The translations under genes were made by a program, and so were the position numbers. 64,000 nucleotides of DNA, taken from NCBI RefSeq assembly GCF_001543325.1, contig NZ_CP013355.1, positions 1,208,001 to 1,272,000 of the forward strand, read 5' to 3'. Below, piece after piece: positions 27,581 through 36,841 of this stretch (positions are counted from its first letter, which is position 1; every line of letters starts with the position of its first letter). The notes below the pieces were generated by a model, which saw only the letters and a program-made list of their open reading frames with translations, did no database searches and was not told the DNA's origin. This stretch comes from Lutibacter profundi. GTDB taxonomy: Bacteria > Bacteroidota > Bacteroidia > Flavobacteriales > Flavobacteriaceae.

Positions 27581-27589
27581 TAGTTGTTT

Positions 27590-27928
27590 TTAATTTAATG
27601 AGTTTGCCCCTTTTTCTTTTGTTCTTATTCGATATGCCTCTATAACATCTGACACAAATATTTTTCCATCTCCAACATTTCCAGTGAAGGCCGACTTCAA
27701 TAAGGCATCTACCGTTCTATCTAAAAATGCTTCAGAAACAACAATAGATAAAAACCTCCGCTGTATATCTGATGTACTATAACTTACCCCTCGATACACA
27801 TGACCCTGCTTCTCATTTCCAACTCCAGTTACGTCCCAGTAGCTAAAAAAATTAACTTCAATTTGGTGTAAAGCTTCCTTAACTTCACTAAATTTTGATT
27901 TTCTAATAATTGCTTCAATTTTTTTCAT
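27590..27928 (-). CDS. glnK: P-II family nitrogen regulator
   Basis: 112 residues. Signal-transduction protein that senses 2-oxoglutarate and adenylates and controls Amt. The T-loop region is GNEKQGHVYRGVSYS, with Tyr50 at the position of the uridylylated Tyr51 of GlnB/GlnK. The B-loop TGNVGDGKIFV follows. The stretch NFFSYWDVTGVG differs from the enteric GMTVSEVKGFG version, and the segment after the T-loop (TSDIQRRFLS) is unusual, so it is a Bacteroidota-type P-II. It is first in a glnK-amt operon, with a TACTTTTG box at 27960-27967 (minus). Confidence 0.93.
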   Translation of the reverse strand: MKKIEAIIRKSKFSEVKEALHQIEVNFFSYWDVTGVGNEKQGHVYRGVSYSTSDIQRRFLSIVVSEAFLDRTVDALLKSAFTGNVGDGKIFVSDVIEAYRIRTKEKGANSLN

Positions 27929-27959
27929 AATTAAAATGATTTTTTTATTAATTTCTCAT

Positions 27960-28159
27960 CAAAAGTATGAATATATATTTTTACCCCCAATATTTTCAGG
28001 GGTATGTATTGTATTTTTGTTATTATTTGTGTTTTAACCCTATTTTTTTAAGGGTATTAAAATTTTAGTAGTGTATTTTTACGATATGTAATTATTTTTT
28101 AGGGGGTAAAATAAAAAAATGAAGGCATTACAGTATTTAACCCCATAAAAAAGGGGGTA
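27960..28159 (-). promoter_or_regulatory. glnK-amt promoter region with repeated CCCC/GGGG palindromes
   Basis: A minus-strand -7 box TACTTTTG (27960-27967) lies 32 bases before the glnK start. Upstream are three imperfect palindromes in otherwise AT-rich DNA: TACCCC-N11-GGGGTA (27982-28004), AACCCT-N9-AGGGTA (28036-28056) and AACCCC-N9-GGGGTA (28139-28159), plus a half-site AGGGGGTA at 28101-28108. The first overlaps the -33 region. They look like operators for one dimeric regulator, but the protein is unknown. The 305-base spacer (27929-28233) has no gene. Confidence 0.6.
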
Positions 28160-28233
28160 CAAAATAACTTTAACCCATTTATGTTGCATTTAAAATAGAT
28201 AGGTTAAAAAAATAATATTGAAGAATAAGTTAC

Positions 28234-28605
28234 TTAGAAAAGTTTTGAAAGATACAACCCAACAAACACAGCTGAAAATCCCAAAACTAAAGACAATAAT
28301 GTGTAAGGTAGAAAACTAAAATAATCTCCATTTTTTATGAGTAAATGATTTTCATAAGCAAAAGTAGAAAAAGTTGTAAATCCTCCACAAAAACCAGTTG
28401 CAAGTAATAAAGATTGAGTTTGTGACATATTTGAAGTTTTACTTAAATACCCTAAAATAAAACCAATTAATAAACTTCCCAGCACGTTGGAAAACATGGT
28501 TCCATAAGGTATCGCTGTTTCAAGGTTGTTTAACCATCTACTTGTATAATATCTGGCTACACTACCAAAACCTCCCCCTATAAATACCAATAAAGCTTGT
28601 TTCAT
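28234..28605 (-). CDS. crcB: Fluoride exporter CrcB/Fluc
   Basis: 123 residues, four membrane helices. Motifs of the Fluc channel family: GGGFGSVARYYTSRW near the N-terminus, TMFSNVLGSLLIGF with the conserved Asn, and GFCGGFTTFSTFAYE with the pore-lining Phe/Thr. It works as a dual-topology dimer exporting fluoride. It ends a three-gene operon DUF1599 - DoxX-like - crcB. Only seven bases separate it from the upstream gene, so there is no room for a fluoride riboswitch. Confidence 0.95.
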   Translation of the reverse strand: MKQALLVFIGGGFGSVARYYTSRWLNNLETAIPYGTMFSNVLGSLLIGFILGYLSKTSNMSQTQSLLLATGFCGGFTTFSTFAYENHLLIKNGDYFSFLPYTLLSLVLGFSAVFVGLYLSKLF

Positions 28606-28612
28606 GTTTCTA

Positions 28613-29575
28613 TTAAAATTTTATGGCATCAACATCTACCCAGTTCCATTTACCTGTTACTGTTCCTTTTTGCAATGTTATAATTCCTGGATTTGCCCTT
28701 ATAATGGTTTTCAAAGTTGTTTCATCACAAAACAACATATCAAAATTGAGATGAAACTTCTCTTTTATGGATAAATAATCATCTCGTAAAGAAGATGATA
28801 ACATGTAAACTTTATAGCCTTTTTCTATGGCTTTATCTGTTACATTTTTAATTGTAGTAAAACCCTCAATATCGCTTTTATCAAGATTATAAGCTATAAC
28901 TAACATTACATTATCTGCGCTTAAAATAGCTTCTGTTAAATCTTCTCCATTTTCAGATTCTAGAAAAAAATCATGTACTGGAGGAAGTTCATCTCCAATA
29001 TATTCCATTCCTTCTGGTATGTTTTTACCAATAGCATAAGGTCTAAAATCAATTATTGGTAAATGCACTAATACGTAATAAATAATATATAGGAATATAA
29101 AAAAAGATAAAAAAGATGTCCATTTTACTATAGTTAAACTAAACAAAGGCTTTATTAATTTATATTTAAAAACCAATACTAAAATGAACGCTATTAAAAC
29201 TATATTTTTATAAAATGTATCCCAAGAGGATAATTTAACAGCGTCTCCAAAGCAGCCACAATCCGTTACCTTATCGTAATAAGCTGAGTACCAAGTTAAA
29301 AATAAAAACACCAAAATTATGCCTAACAAACACCAAACTGTAAGTTTAGGCAGGTACCCTAAAAGTAAAAATACACCAAGCATTATTTCTACCAGTATTA
29401 AAAAAATAGAAAAAGGCAAGGCATAAGGAATTAAAAACTCTAAATTCAATACGTCTGCTCCAAAATATTCTTGAAATTTATATGCTGAACCTAAAGGATC
29501 TATTAATTTAACAAAACCTGAGAAAATAAATGTAATTGCGACTAAAAAACGTAATATTTGGACTGTTATTTTCAT
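28613..29575 (-). CDS. DoxX/MauE-like membrane protein (BT_3928 type)
   Basis: 320 residues. Four N-terminal membrane helices of DoxX type (LRFLVAITFIFSGFVKLIDP, YFGADVLNLEFL, ILVEIMLGVFLLLGY) with the conserved Cys pair TDCGCFGD between helices, as in MauE/DoxX-like redox proteins. A fifth helix and a soluble C-terminal region (about 190-320) follow, with a thioredoxin-fold-like pattern but no CxxC. The role in disulfide or quinone chemistry is inferred only. It starts two bases after DUF1599 ends. Confidence 0.82.
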   Translation of the reverse strand: MKITVQILRFLVAITFIFSGFVKLIDPLGSAYKFQEYFGADVLNLEFLIPYALPFSIFLILVEIMLGVFLLLGYLPKLTVWCLLGIILVFLFLTWYSAYYDKVTDCGCFGDAVKLSSWDTFYKNIVLIAFILVLVFKYKLIKPLFSLTIVKWTSFLSFFIFLYIIYYVLVHLPIIDFRPYAIGKNIPEGMEYIGDELPPVHDFFLESENGEDLTEAILSADNVMLVIAYNLDKSDIEGFTTIKNVTDKAIEKGYKVYMLSSSLRDDYLSIKEKFHLNFDMLFCDETTLKTIIRANPGIITLQKGTVTGKWNWVDVDAIKF

Positions 29576-29577
29576 AA

Positions 29578-30120
29578 TTAAGTAGTTTCATTTATATGAA
29601 TTAGCGCAAAAACCGCATAATTTATCATATCCTGATAATTTGCATCAATACCCTCAGATACAATTGTTTTCCCTTTATTATCTTCTATTTGTTTTACACG
29701 CAACAATTTTTGTAAAATCAAATCGGTTAAAGAACTCACTCTCATATCTCTCCAAGCCTCACCATAATCATGGTTTTTATCTTCCATTAATTGCTTTGCT
29801 ATAGCCACATGTTTATCATACAATTCTATGGCCTCTTCTTTAGATAAATCTGGTTGTTCTACCACTCCTTTTTCAAGTTGAATTAAAGCCATGATTGAAT
29901 AATTAATAATACCAATAAATTCTGAAACTTCTCCTTCATCTACTTTTCTTGTAGAATTTTGTTGCAATTGACGAATACGTTGCGCTTTAATAAAAATCTG
30001 ATCTGTTAATGATGGCAATCTCAATATACGCCAAGCACTTCCGTAATCTTTTAGCTTATTTATATATAATGAACGACATTTTTCAATAACATCGTTATAT
30101 TGTTTTGAAGTTTGTTGCAT
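29578..30120 (-). CDS. DUF1599 protein, internally duplicated
   Basis: 180 residues made of two similar halves: KDYGSAWRILRLPSLTDQI (about 22-40) and HDYGEAWRDMRVSSLTDLI (about 118-136). The helical arrangement with conserved Asp/Tyr/Trp/Arg is reminiscent of MazG-like all-alpha pyrophosphohydrolases, but the function is not established. It is first in the DUF1599 - DoxX-like - crcB operon. A TAAATTTG box at 30151-30158 (minus) is the probable promoter. Confidence 0.85.
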   Translation of the reverse strand: MQQTSKQYNDVIEKCRSLYINKLKDYGSAWRILRLPSLTDQIFIKAQRIRQLQQNSTRKVDEGEVSEFIGIINYSIMALIQLEKGVVEQPDLSKEEAIELYDKHVAIAKQLMEDKNHDYGEAWRDMRVSSLTDLILQKLLRVKQIEDNKGKTIVSEGIDANYQDMINYAVFALIHINETT

Positions 30121-30185
30121 GTAACTTTAATTATTTCCGTAAATTTCGAACAAATTTAAGGAATTAAAAAATCTAATATCTATTT

Positions 30186-30770
30186 ATGAAGAAAATTGCA
30201 GTTTTTTGTGGCTCTAGCCTTGGCTTCAATGAAAAATACAAGAACGATGCTATAAAATTAGGAAATTATTTTATTAAACATAATATAGGCTTAGTATATG
30301 GTGGTGGAAAAATTGGCATGATGGGCATTTTAGCCGACACTATGCTGAAGGAAAAAGGTGAAGTTATAGGTGTAATTCCGGGGTTATTACGTCATGAAGA
30401 AGTAGCTCATTCAGAAATTTCAGAGATGATTGTTACCAAAACAATGAGTAAACGAAAAGTAAAAATTAGCAAATTAGTTGATGGATACATTGCCTTACCT
30501 GGTGGTTTTGGTACGTTGGATGAAATTTTTGAGGCTCTAACTTTAAGCCAGCTTGGTATTGAACAAAAACCCGTTGGTATTTTAAATACAAATGGCTTCT
30601 TTAACCATTTAATTAAACAATTGGATGTTATGGTAACTGAAGGGTATTTGAAGCAATCTAATAAAGAAATGTTAATTGTAAGCAACTCTGTAGAAGAATT
30701 AATTACTAAAATGTACCATTATAAAGCTCCTGAAATAACCAAAGTAATTCACAAAGTGGTTCGTTCATAA
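30186..30770 (+). CDS. LOG-family protein (cytokinin riboside phosphoribohydrolase-like)
   Basis: 194 residues. Rossmann-like start MKKIAVFCGSSLGFN, then GLVYGGGKIGMMG and the family motif LPGGFGTLDEIFEALTLSQLG (PGGxGTxxE). TIGR00730 proteins hydrolyse nucleoside 5'-monophosphates, releasing free bases. In bacteria the role is usually housekeeping or unknown. It is divergent from DUF1599 and followed by folP after 71 bases. Confidence 0.92.
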   Translation: MKKIAVFCGSSLGFNEKYKNDAIKLGNYFIKHNIGLVYGGGKIGMMGILADTMLKEKGEVIGVIPGLLRHEEVAHSEISEMIVTKTMSKRKVKISKLVDGYIALPGGFGTLDEIFEALTLSQLGIEQKPVGILNTNGFFNHLIKQLDVMVTEGYLKQSNKEMLIVSNSVEELITKMYHYKAPEITKVIHKVVRS

Positions 30771-30841
30771 AACGAGTATCACAAACTTTGAAACATTATA
30801 AGAATAGTAAATGTTACCTATAAAAAAGATTACACAAACGT

Positions 30842-31672
30842 ATGAAGAGTATTAATTGTAACGGTTCATTAATAAATTTAGACACTCCAAAAATAATGGG
30901 AATTCTAAATATTACTCCTGATTCTTTTTTTGATGGAGGAAAATATAACGATCCAATTAATATTCTAAATCATGTTGATAAAATGCTAAATGAAGGTGCT
31001 ACTTTTATTGATGTTGGCGCCTATTCTTCTCGCCCTGGAGCAAAACACATTTCAGAAGAAGAAGAATTAAACCGAATTTTACCAGTTATAAAACTTCTTA
31101 AAAGTAACTTTCCAAATATCCTTCTTTCTGTAGATACTTTTAGAAGTAATATTGCCAAACAATGTGTAAATAATGGAGCTTGTATGGTGAATGATATTTC
31201 AGCTGGAAATTTAGATACGGCCATGTTTTCAACTATTGCCAAATTACAAGTGCCTTATATAATTATGCACATGCAAGGCTCTCCACAAAATATGCAAGAG
31301 AATCCGAAATATCATGACGTTGTAAAAGATGTCCTTTTTTTCTTTTCAAAAAAAATACAAAAATTATATTCTTTGGGAATAAATGATGTTATTGCTGATG
31401 TTGGTTTTGGTTTTGGAAAAACAATAACACAAAACTATGAATTGCTAAAACAACTGGATTTGTTTCAAAATTTAGAAGTTCCAATTCTTACAGGACTTTC
31501 AAGAAAATCTATGTTGTTCAAACCTTTAAAAATTTCTCAAACTAACGCCTTAAATGCTACAACAGTTGCCAACACCATAGCGTTGTTAAAAGGGGCAAAC
31601 ATATTACGTGTTCACGATATAAAAGAAGCTATGGAAACTATTAAAATTGTTGAATTGTTAAATACTAATTAA
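30842..31672 (+). CDS. folP: Dihydropteroate synthase
   Basis: 276 residues. TIM barrel joining p-aminobenzoate to dihydropterin pyrophosphate, the sulfonamide target. Signature blocks: IMGILNITPDSFFDGGKY, DVGAYSSRPGAKHISEEEE, LSVDTFRS, MVNDISAG, YIIMHMQGSPQNMQ, ILTGLSRKSML and LRVHDIKEA. It is followed with a one-base overlap by a lipoprotein gene and then cdaA, a conserved flavobacterial order by recollection. Confidence 0.96.
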   Translation: MKSINCNGSLINLDTPKIMGILNITPDSFFDGGKYNDPINILNHVDKMLNEGATFIDVGAYSSRPGAKHISEEEELNRILPVIKLLKSNFPNILLSVDTFRSNIAKQCVNNGACMVNDISAGNLDTAMFSTIAKLQVPYIIMHMQGSPQNMQENPKYHDVVKDVLFFFSKKIQKLYSLGINDVIADVGFGFGKTITQNYELLKQLDLFQNLEVPILTGLSRKSMLFKPLKISQTNALNATTVANTIALLKGANILRVHDIKEAMETIKIVELLNTN

Positions 31673-32382
31673 TGAAAAAAATAATATTACTTTTAGTTAC
31701 TTTAGCATTGTTAGGTTGTGCTAAAAAAGAAGTTCAACTTCCCACATTGGCTGAAAAAGGATTGCATGAACTTTTTAATCACTCTGAAGTTTGGATATTC
31801 TTTGAAGTGAAGAATCATGATACTATTGCAGATGTAAATAGAAAAAACACCATAAGTACCACGCATTGGATTTTTAATATTGATAAAAGACTCCCTTTAA
31901 AAGCAATAATTCCGTCTATTCGTAAATTACAATATAAACATGCAAACTCAATTCATTCAGAAGAAGGAATGCATAATTATTTTAGTTATGCAGATACACT
32001 CTCAAAAAAACTTTCGTTTTTGAAATTTGATGGTATTATTTTTAAAACAGATAGCCTTTTATCTAAATATTTTATAAAAGAAAACCCTACAAAATACGTA
32101 AATTATAATAATATAAACCTCACTTTCAATCCTAATAATACTTGGATTAACGATGCGAAAATGGAGCGAGACGAATTAAAAACTACACTACTTGAATTTA
32201 TTGATTTTTCTTCAGAAGGAAAAAAAACAATGTTGCATTTAAACTTCAATGAAAACTTATTGTATCAAGATTATTTATTTTACAAAACAATGATTCATAA
32301 TTTTAAGAATAAATACATTGAAATAAATAAAATTGAATTTATTTTTAATCCAACTAAGGTACCTGATTGCGGTTGTGAATAG
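31672..32382 (+). CDS. Conserved lipoprotein of unknown function between folP and cdaA
   Basis: 236 residues. The signal ends in the lipobox LLGCAKKE (Cys16). The remainder is alpha/beta without a family I recognise. The C-terminus has a Cys-rich end, VPDCGCE. It overlaps the folP stop by one base and lies 46 bases before cdaA. Its placement may reflect cell-envelope or cyclic-di-AMP related roles, but that is speculation. Confidence 0.75.
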   Translation: MKKIILLLVTLALLGCAKKEVQLPTLAEKGLHELFNHSEVWIFFEVKNHDTIADVNRKNTISTTHWIFNIDKRLPLKAIIPSIRKLQYKHANSIHSEEGMHNYFSYADTLSKKLSFLKFDGIIFKTDSLLSKYFIKENPTKYVNYNNINLTFNPNNTWINDAKMERDELKTTLLEFIDFSSEGKKTMLHLNFNENLLYQDYLFYKTMIHNFKNKYIEINKIEFIFNPTKVPDCGCE

Positions 32383-32428
32383 CTATTGAATATGCAATCT
32401 TTTTCCTACTTTTACAAAAACAACATAA

Positions 32429-33202
32429 ATGCTCGATTTTTTAGACTTTTCTTTTTTAGATGCTTTAGACATTATTTTAGTTGCCATACTACTTTATTAT
32501 GTTTATAAATTATTAAAAGGAACTGTTGCTATTAATATTTTTATTGGCATTGCTTTGGTAATATTTATATGGAAAATTACGGAGGCGCTTCAAATGAAAA
32601 TGTTAAGTGGTTTACTAGGAGCTTTAATTAGTTTAGGAGCCATCGCCATACTTATTGTTTTTCAGCCTGAAGTTCGAAAATTTTTATTAATGTTAGGCTC
32701 TACAAATTTCACTAACAAAAGAAATTTTTTAAAACAACTAAATTTTTTAAAAACCGAAATCCAAACTACTACTGATGTAGAATCTATTGTAACAGCTTGT
32801 GAAGAGATGGCTTCAACTAAAACAGGAGCTCTAATAGTTTTAGAGCGTACCCAAAATTTAGATTTTGTGAAATTTTCCGGTGATAAAATGAATATAGAAA
32901 TTAATAAACCCATTATAAAAAGTATTTTTTATAAAAATAGTCCTCTACACGATGGTGCTATTATTATTAAAGAAAATTTTATTATTGCCGCAAGAGTTAT
33001 TTTACCGCTCTCTAACAAAAAATTACCTGCACGATTTGGTTTACGCCATAAAGCGGCTATAGGAATTTCTGAAAAAACCGATGCTCTTTGCTTGGTTGTT
33101 TCAGAAGAAACGGGACAAATGTCTTACATTAAAGATGGTGAATTTGTGTTGTTTAAAAACAGTAATGAGCTTATTGAAACTATTAGATATGATTTAAATT
33201 AG
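32429..33202 (+). CDS. cdaA: Diadenylate cyclase CdaA
   Basis: 257 residues. Three N-terminal membrane helices (about 10-75) followed by a DAC domain. Catalytic DGA in SPLHDGAIII (about 170) and the ATP-binding block LPARFGLRHKAAIGIS, where the usual RHR reads RHK. It makes c-di-AMP from two ATP, which controls potassium and turgor in many bacteria. It lacks the CdaR partner, as expected outside Firmicutes. Confidence 0.95.
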   Translation: MLDFLDFSFLDALDIILVAILLYYVYKLLKGTVAINIFIGIALVIFIWKITEALQMKMLSGLLGALISLGAIAILIVFQPEVRKFLLMLGSTNFTNKRNFLKQLNFLKTEIQTTTDVESIVTACEEMASTKTGALIVLERTQNLDFVKFSGDKMNIEINKPIIKSIFYKNSPLHDGAIIIKENFIIAARVILPLSNKKLPARFGLRHKAAIGISEKTDALCLVVSEETGQMSYIKDGEFVLFKNSNELIETIRYDLN

Positions 33203-33351
33203 CGCAGTTATTATATAGAAAATAGAAGTTTAATTGTTATTGTTTTCGGATTAAAAGTTAAAATAGTAGAAAAGAACAAAACTTTGGATTTAGCTCTTAA
33301 TTGCTATCAATTTTATACCGTATTGATAGCCGTTGTTGATACTCCATCATG

Positions 33352-36021
33352 TTAAAATCTATACTCCAACTTTAAAAGCAAAAACCTTTCAAGTAATCTA
33401 AATTCTGTTGTTGATGTGCCTATATCACTTATAGAAAATGTTCTAAATGTTTGTGTATTAAATAAGTTTTTACCTGTAAGTGCTATAGCTAGTTTGTTCT
33501 TTTTTATGGTATATCTTACATCAAAGTCCAAAAAATAATAGGTGTTGTTTTCTTTGTCGAGATTGCCAAAAAAGTAGTGTTCTGATTGAAATTGCATATT
33601 ATATTTGTCATTAAATACAAATGACAAATCCAAGAAACTTACATTATCTGTAAAAGAATTATTAATTGTAGATGTTTCAATTTTATTGGTGTTCCATTTT
33701 GTGCCAATATGATAGTTGAAAATTCCTTTAAAACCAGAACGCAACTCTAAACCATAATTGTAATTGTTAGATGTAACTTCTCGTAATTCAGAATTATTTA
33801 CAATATTTTTATAATTTGATTTTGAAAAACCAACATCTAATTTTAAATTAGATGATATTTTCTTGAAATAATAATCAAATTTTGAAGAAACACTTAATAA
33901 TTCTTGGTCTTTTATGACTATTCTTTCCGATTGTGTAAAATTTTGATTGATTAAGGTATTACTTGAAAAGAAATCGAAATTTTTGTTATAAAAAACAAAA
34001 GTATTTGCAAAAAACCGGTCACTCCAATTCCCTAATTGATAATTAAAAAGTAGCGTAGACGCATTTAATTGACTAAATGTGCCTATTCCTTTTGAAAACG
34101 AACGAAAACCCGTTAGCACAAAATCATTATAAACATCCAAAATTTTTGCATTTGTAGTATTGTAAGAATAGGATGAAATAATTTTATTATTGCCATTTAT
34201 TTTCCAATCTAAACCAATGCTTGGGTTTACAAAAAAAGGATTTTGATTTTCTGAAAAAGCATTAAATTCTAATTTATTGAATAATTGATGAAAACCTAAT
34301 TTGCCTGTTATTGCAAAATCTTTGATTTTATAGCGATATTTTGTTTTTAAATATAAATCATTAGTTTGATGTTCTGTATTATTTTTAAAATCGTTTGGTG
34401 TTTCAAGAATTGTAAAATTTTCAAATAAGGTAAAAATTGTGTTTAGTTTGTCTTTTCTAAATTCATTACCAAATTGCAATTCCAATAAATCTCCGTTTAT
34501 CTTTCTATCTAATAAATGGGCTTCAAAACCTGCAAATTGCATTTGATTTTCACTTTGTTGCTGTACATTATTAGCATTTGTAGAACTCGGAAATAAATCT
34601 TGATAGAAAAATTGGTTTATGCTATAATTTTGTGGTGTTTTTTCATTAATAAATCTTCCTGTAAGCAAAAACACTTTTTTGTCTTTAAACTTGTTTGAAT
34701 ACGTTATTTTTTGGTCAAAAAGTGTGTTGTCAGATTGCAGGTTTTCAATGGTAGATGTGCCATTAAAAACTAAATTGGATTGTTCATTTGTATTTCCACT
34801 ATTAAATTTAGTAGTACTTTCTAGCATTTTAGTTTTTGAAATATTATAAGTGAAATCAATTTTACCGAAACCTATAGTTTTTTTATTCCTTAATTTAGAA
34901 TCTTCGGTATTTGAAAAATTAGTTCCGTTTGCAGTTACATTATTAACAGAGTTTCTAAAAAAATATTGTTCATCCCAATTTAAAAAACCAAGTGTTTTGA
35001 TTTTTAGTTTTTTTGTTGGATTAAAAATGACATTTAATGATAATAATTCTGCATTATTAAAATTAGTCCTACTTTTTTTAAAATTTAACGAGGTTTCAGA
35101 TAAATCAATCAAATTTCTTACTTGTTGATTATCTCCAATACTTGCAGGTTCGTTAAATCGAAAAGGTCTAACCAAATTGTCAATATCGCCTGTTGCATCA
35201 TTACCAATATTATTAAGATTAGTTAGAAAGTAAAATTTATTTTTCTTTCCAAAATTCATCAAATTACCAAGTAATTCATATCTATTATTAAAATCTGAAC
35301 CAATTTTTATATTTCCAAACCAAATACGTTTTGATTTTTCGTTTAGTTTAAGGTTTAATGCCACTTTATTACTTTCTTCAACACCTTTTAACAAACGATT
35401 ATTTGAATAATTTTTTAAAACTTCTACTTCTTCAATTGGATATGCAGGCATATTTTTAGATAGAATTTTGTAACCTTTTTCAAAAAGGTCATCGCCATCT
35501 ATCATTAATTTCTCAATCTCTTGATTTCCTATTTTTATAGTCCCTTCTGCATTAATGTTTAATCCGGGTATTGTCTTTAACAAATCTTCAATGGTTTGCT
35601 CATTCCCTTTTTCATAGTATTTTGTTTTAAATATAACGGTATCTTTTTTTATAGACATTGGTAGTTCTGCCTGAATAATTACTTCATCTAATTCAAAAGA
35701 TTTTTCTTTTAAAATCACATCTATTTTAATCTCTTTTTGCATTCCATCAATTTCTACAATAACGGTTTTACTTTCAAAACCTAACGAGGAAAAAGTTAGA
35801 TTAAATTTGCCTTTATTAGTTATTATAGAGTAATAACCTTTTTTATCTGAGAAAGTATATTTATAAATCTTTTTTTTTATACTATCTTGAATTATAATAT
35901 TTACAGATGACAATATACTGCCTTCACCATTAAGTATTTTACCAGTTATTATAGTTTGACCGTAAAATTTCAAAGTAAAAACAAAAAATAATATTTGGAA
36001 TATATTATTAATTTTTATCAT
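33352..36021 (-). CDS. Outer-membrane barrel protein with carboxypeptidase-regulatory-like N-domain (TonB-receptor-like)
   Basis: 889 residues. Signal peptide ending KFYGQTIITG, a CarboxypepD_reg-like beta-sandwich (about 25-115, with SSLGFESKTVIVEI), a plug-like region (IEDLLKTIPGLNINAEGTIK and IDGDDLFEKGYKILSKNMPA), then a long barrel ending in LEYRF. No classical TonB box stands out. The plug resembles flavobacterial TonB-dependent receptors of the SusC-unrelated type. Its start overlaps the GLPGLI gene by 14 bases. Together they suggest binding or export/import of a peptide or protein ligand. Confidence 0.8.
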   Translation of the reverse strand: MIKINNIFQILFFVFTLKFYGQTIITGKILNGEGSILSSVNIIIQDSIKKKIYKYTFSDKKGYYSIITNKGKFNLTFSSLGFESKTVIVEIDGMQKEIKIDVILKEKSFELDEVIIQAELPMSIKKDTVIFKTKYYEKGNEQTIEDLLKTIPGLNINAEGTIKIGNQEIEKLMIDGDDLFEKGYKILSKNMPAYPIEEVEVLKNYSNNRLLKGVEESNKVALNLKLNEKSKRIWFGNIKIGSDFNNRYELLGNLMNFGKKNKFYFLTNLNNIGNDATGDIDNLVRPFRFNEPASIGDNQQVRNLIDLSETSLNFKKSRTNFNNAELLSLNVIFNPTKKLKIKTLGFLNWDEQYFFRNSVNNVTANGTNFSNTEDSKLRNKKTIGFGKIDFTYNISKTKMLESTTKFNSGNTNEQSNLVFNGTSTIENLQSDNTLFDQKITYSNKFKDKKVFLLTGRFINEKTPQNYSINQFFYQDLFPSSTNANNVQQQSENQMQFAGFEAHLLDRKINGDLLELQFGNEFRKDKLNTIFTLFENFTILETPNDFKNNTEHQTNDLYLKTKYRYKIKDFAITGKLGFHQLFNKLEFNAFSENQNPFFVNPSIGLDWKINGNNKIISSYSYNTTNAKILDVYNDFVLTGFRSFSKGIGTFSQLNASTLLFNYQLGNWSDRFFANTFVFYNKNFDFFSSNTLINQNFTQSERIVIKDQELLSVSSKFDYYFKKISSNLKLDVGFSKSNYKNIVNNSELREVTSNNYNYGLELRSGFKGIFNYHIGTKWNTNKIETSTINNSFTDNVSFLDLSFVFNDKYNMQFQSEHYFFGNLDKENNTYYFLDFDVRYTIKKNKLAIALTGKNLFNTQTFRTFSISDIGTSTTEFRLLERFLLLKLEYRF

Positions 36022-36766
36022 CTAAAATATCATTAAAATTCAATTCAATACCTGTTCTTTTTATTTCTATTTTTACAGAAATACCTCTTGGAAATTTTGT
36101 TTTGATTTTGTTTTTTAAATCTACTTTATCAATGTTTTTTCTATTTTTTAAATATTCTGACAAACTAATGTTAGTTGATTTATTAATTTCTTCATTGATT
36201 TTGGTAAAATCATATTGAAAAGGAATTTTAATTTTATTAAATTGAAAAATAACCTCTTTTGTTTCATCATATGCTTCTATAATTAAACCTGGCAAACCAT
36301 TTAATTTCCAAGGTCCGTAAGAAACAGGAATAGTTGGTGCATACCAAGCATAATAAACTCTCCCTCTAAAATTGGTTTTTGCTTGTAAGCAAGTTATATT
36401 ATTAAAAATTTTAGTTTTTGATAAAATTTCCCATTTTAATTGAGGTATTTTTTCATAAGAAAAATAGTTTTCTTCTGCTTTATTATGATTTTCAAATAGT
36501 AAACTCTTATTTTTATTAATATAGACTACATTAGTAGTAGTGTCAATCATAATTGTATTAGTTTCAAAGGGATTTTCAGAACTTTCGTAAATTCCTTTAT
36601 CTTTTACCTTATATGAAAATAATGAATTTTCATTATCAAAAAACAAGGAAGAATTATATTCAATATTAGTACCAAAACTTAGAAATGTTTTGTACTCAAT
36701 CTTTCCATTATTTTGAGAATAAACAGTAAATGATAGTAAAATTAAGAATGTAGTTATTGATTTCAT
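36008..36766 (-). CDS. GLPGLI family protein
   Basis: 252 residues with a signal peptide (ending VYSQNNGKIEY). The hallmark NGLPGLIIEAYDE occurs around residue 155, preceded by the typical block AWYAPTIPVSYGPWK. The family is specific to Bacteroidota, secreted or outer-membrane associated, of unknown function and often paired with TonB-receptor-like barrels, as here (14-base overlap). Confidence 0.9.
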   Translation of the reverse strand: MKSITTFLILLSFTVYSQNNGKIEYKTFLSFGTNIEYNSSLFFDNENSLFSYKVKDKGIYESSENPFETNTIMIDTTTNVVYINKNKSLLFENHNKAEENYFSYEKIPQLKWEILSKTKIFNNITCLQAKTNFRGRVYYAWYAPTIPVSYGPWKLNGLPGLIIEAYDETKEVIFQFNKIKIPFQYDFTKINEEINKSTNISLSEYLKNRKNIDKVDLKNKIKTKFPRGISVKIEIKRTGIELNFNDILDDKN

Positions 36767-36795
36767 TACATAGTGTTTTAGTTAATTGAAAAAAG

Positions 36796-36827
36796 GAATG
36801 TTTATTGTATTAAAGCAATAAACATTC
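36796..36827 (-). terminator. Intrinsic terminator between the small secreted protein gene and the GLPGLI gene
   Basis: Perfect 12-bp arms GAATGTTTATTG (36796-36807) and CAATAAACATTC (36816-36827). The minus strand then reads CTTTTTTC. It could end most transcripts after the upstream 115-codon gene and let a fraction continue, giving excess small protein. Confidence 0.85.
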
Positions 36828-36841
36828 TAAAATTTAAAATG

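Noticed and set aside
28606-28612. Possible fluoride riboswitch before crcB
   Set aside because: Only seven bases separate crcB from the upstream gene and no riboswitch-like structure is visible near the operon start.
33303-33330. GCTATCAAT/ATTGATAGC stem between cdaA and the barrel gene as a terminator
   Set aside because: The loop is ten bases and no T run follows on either strand, so it is not convincing.
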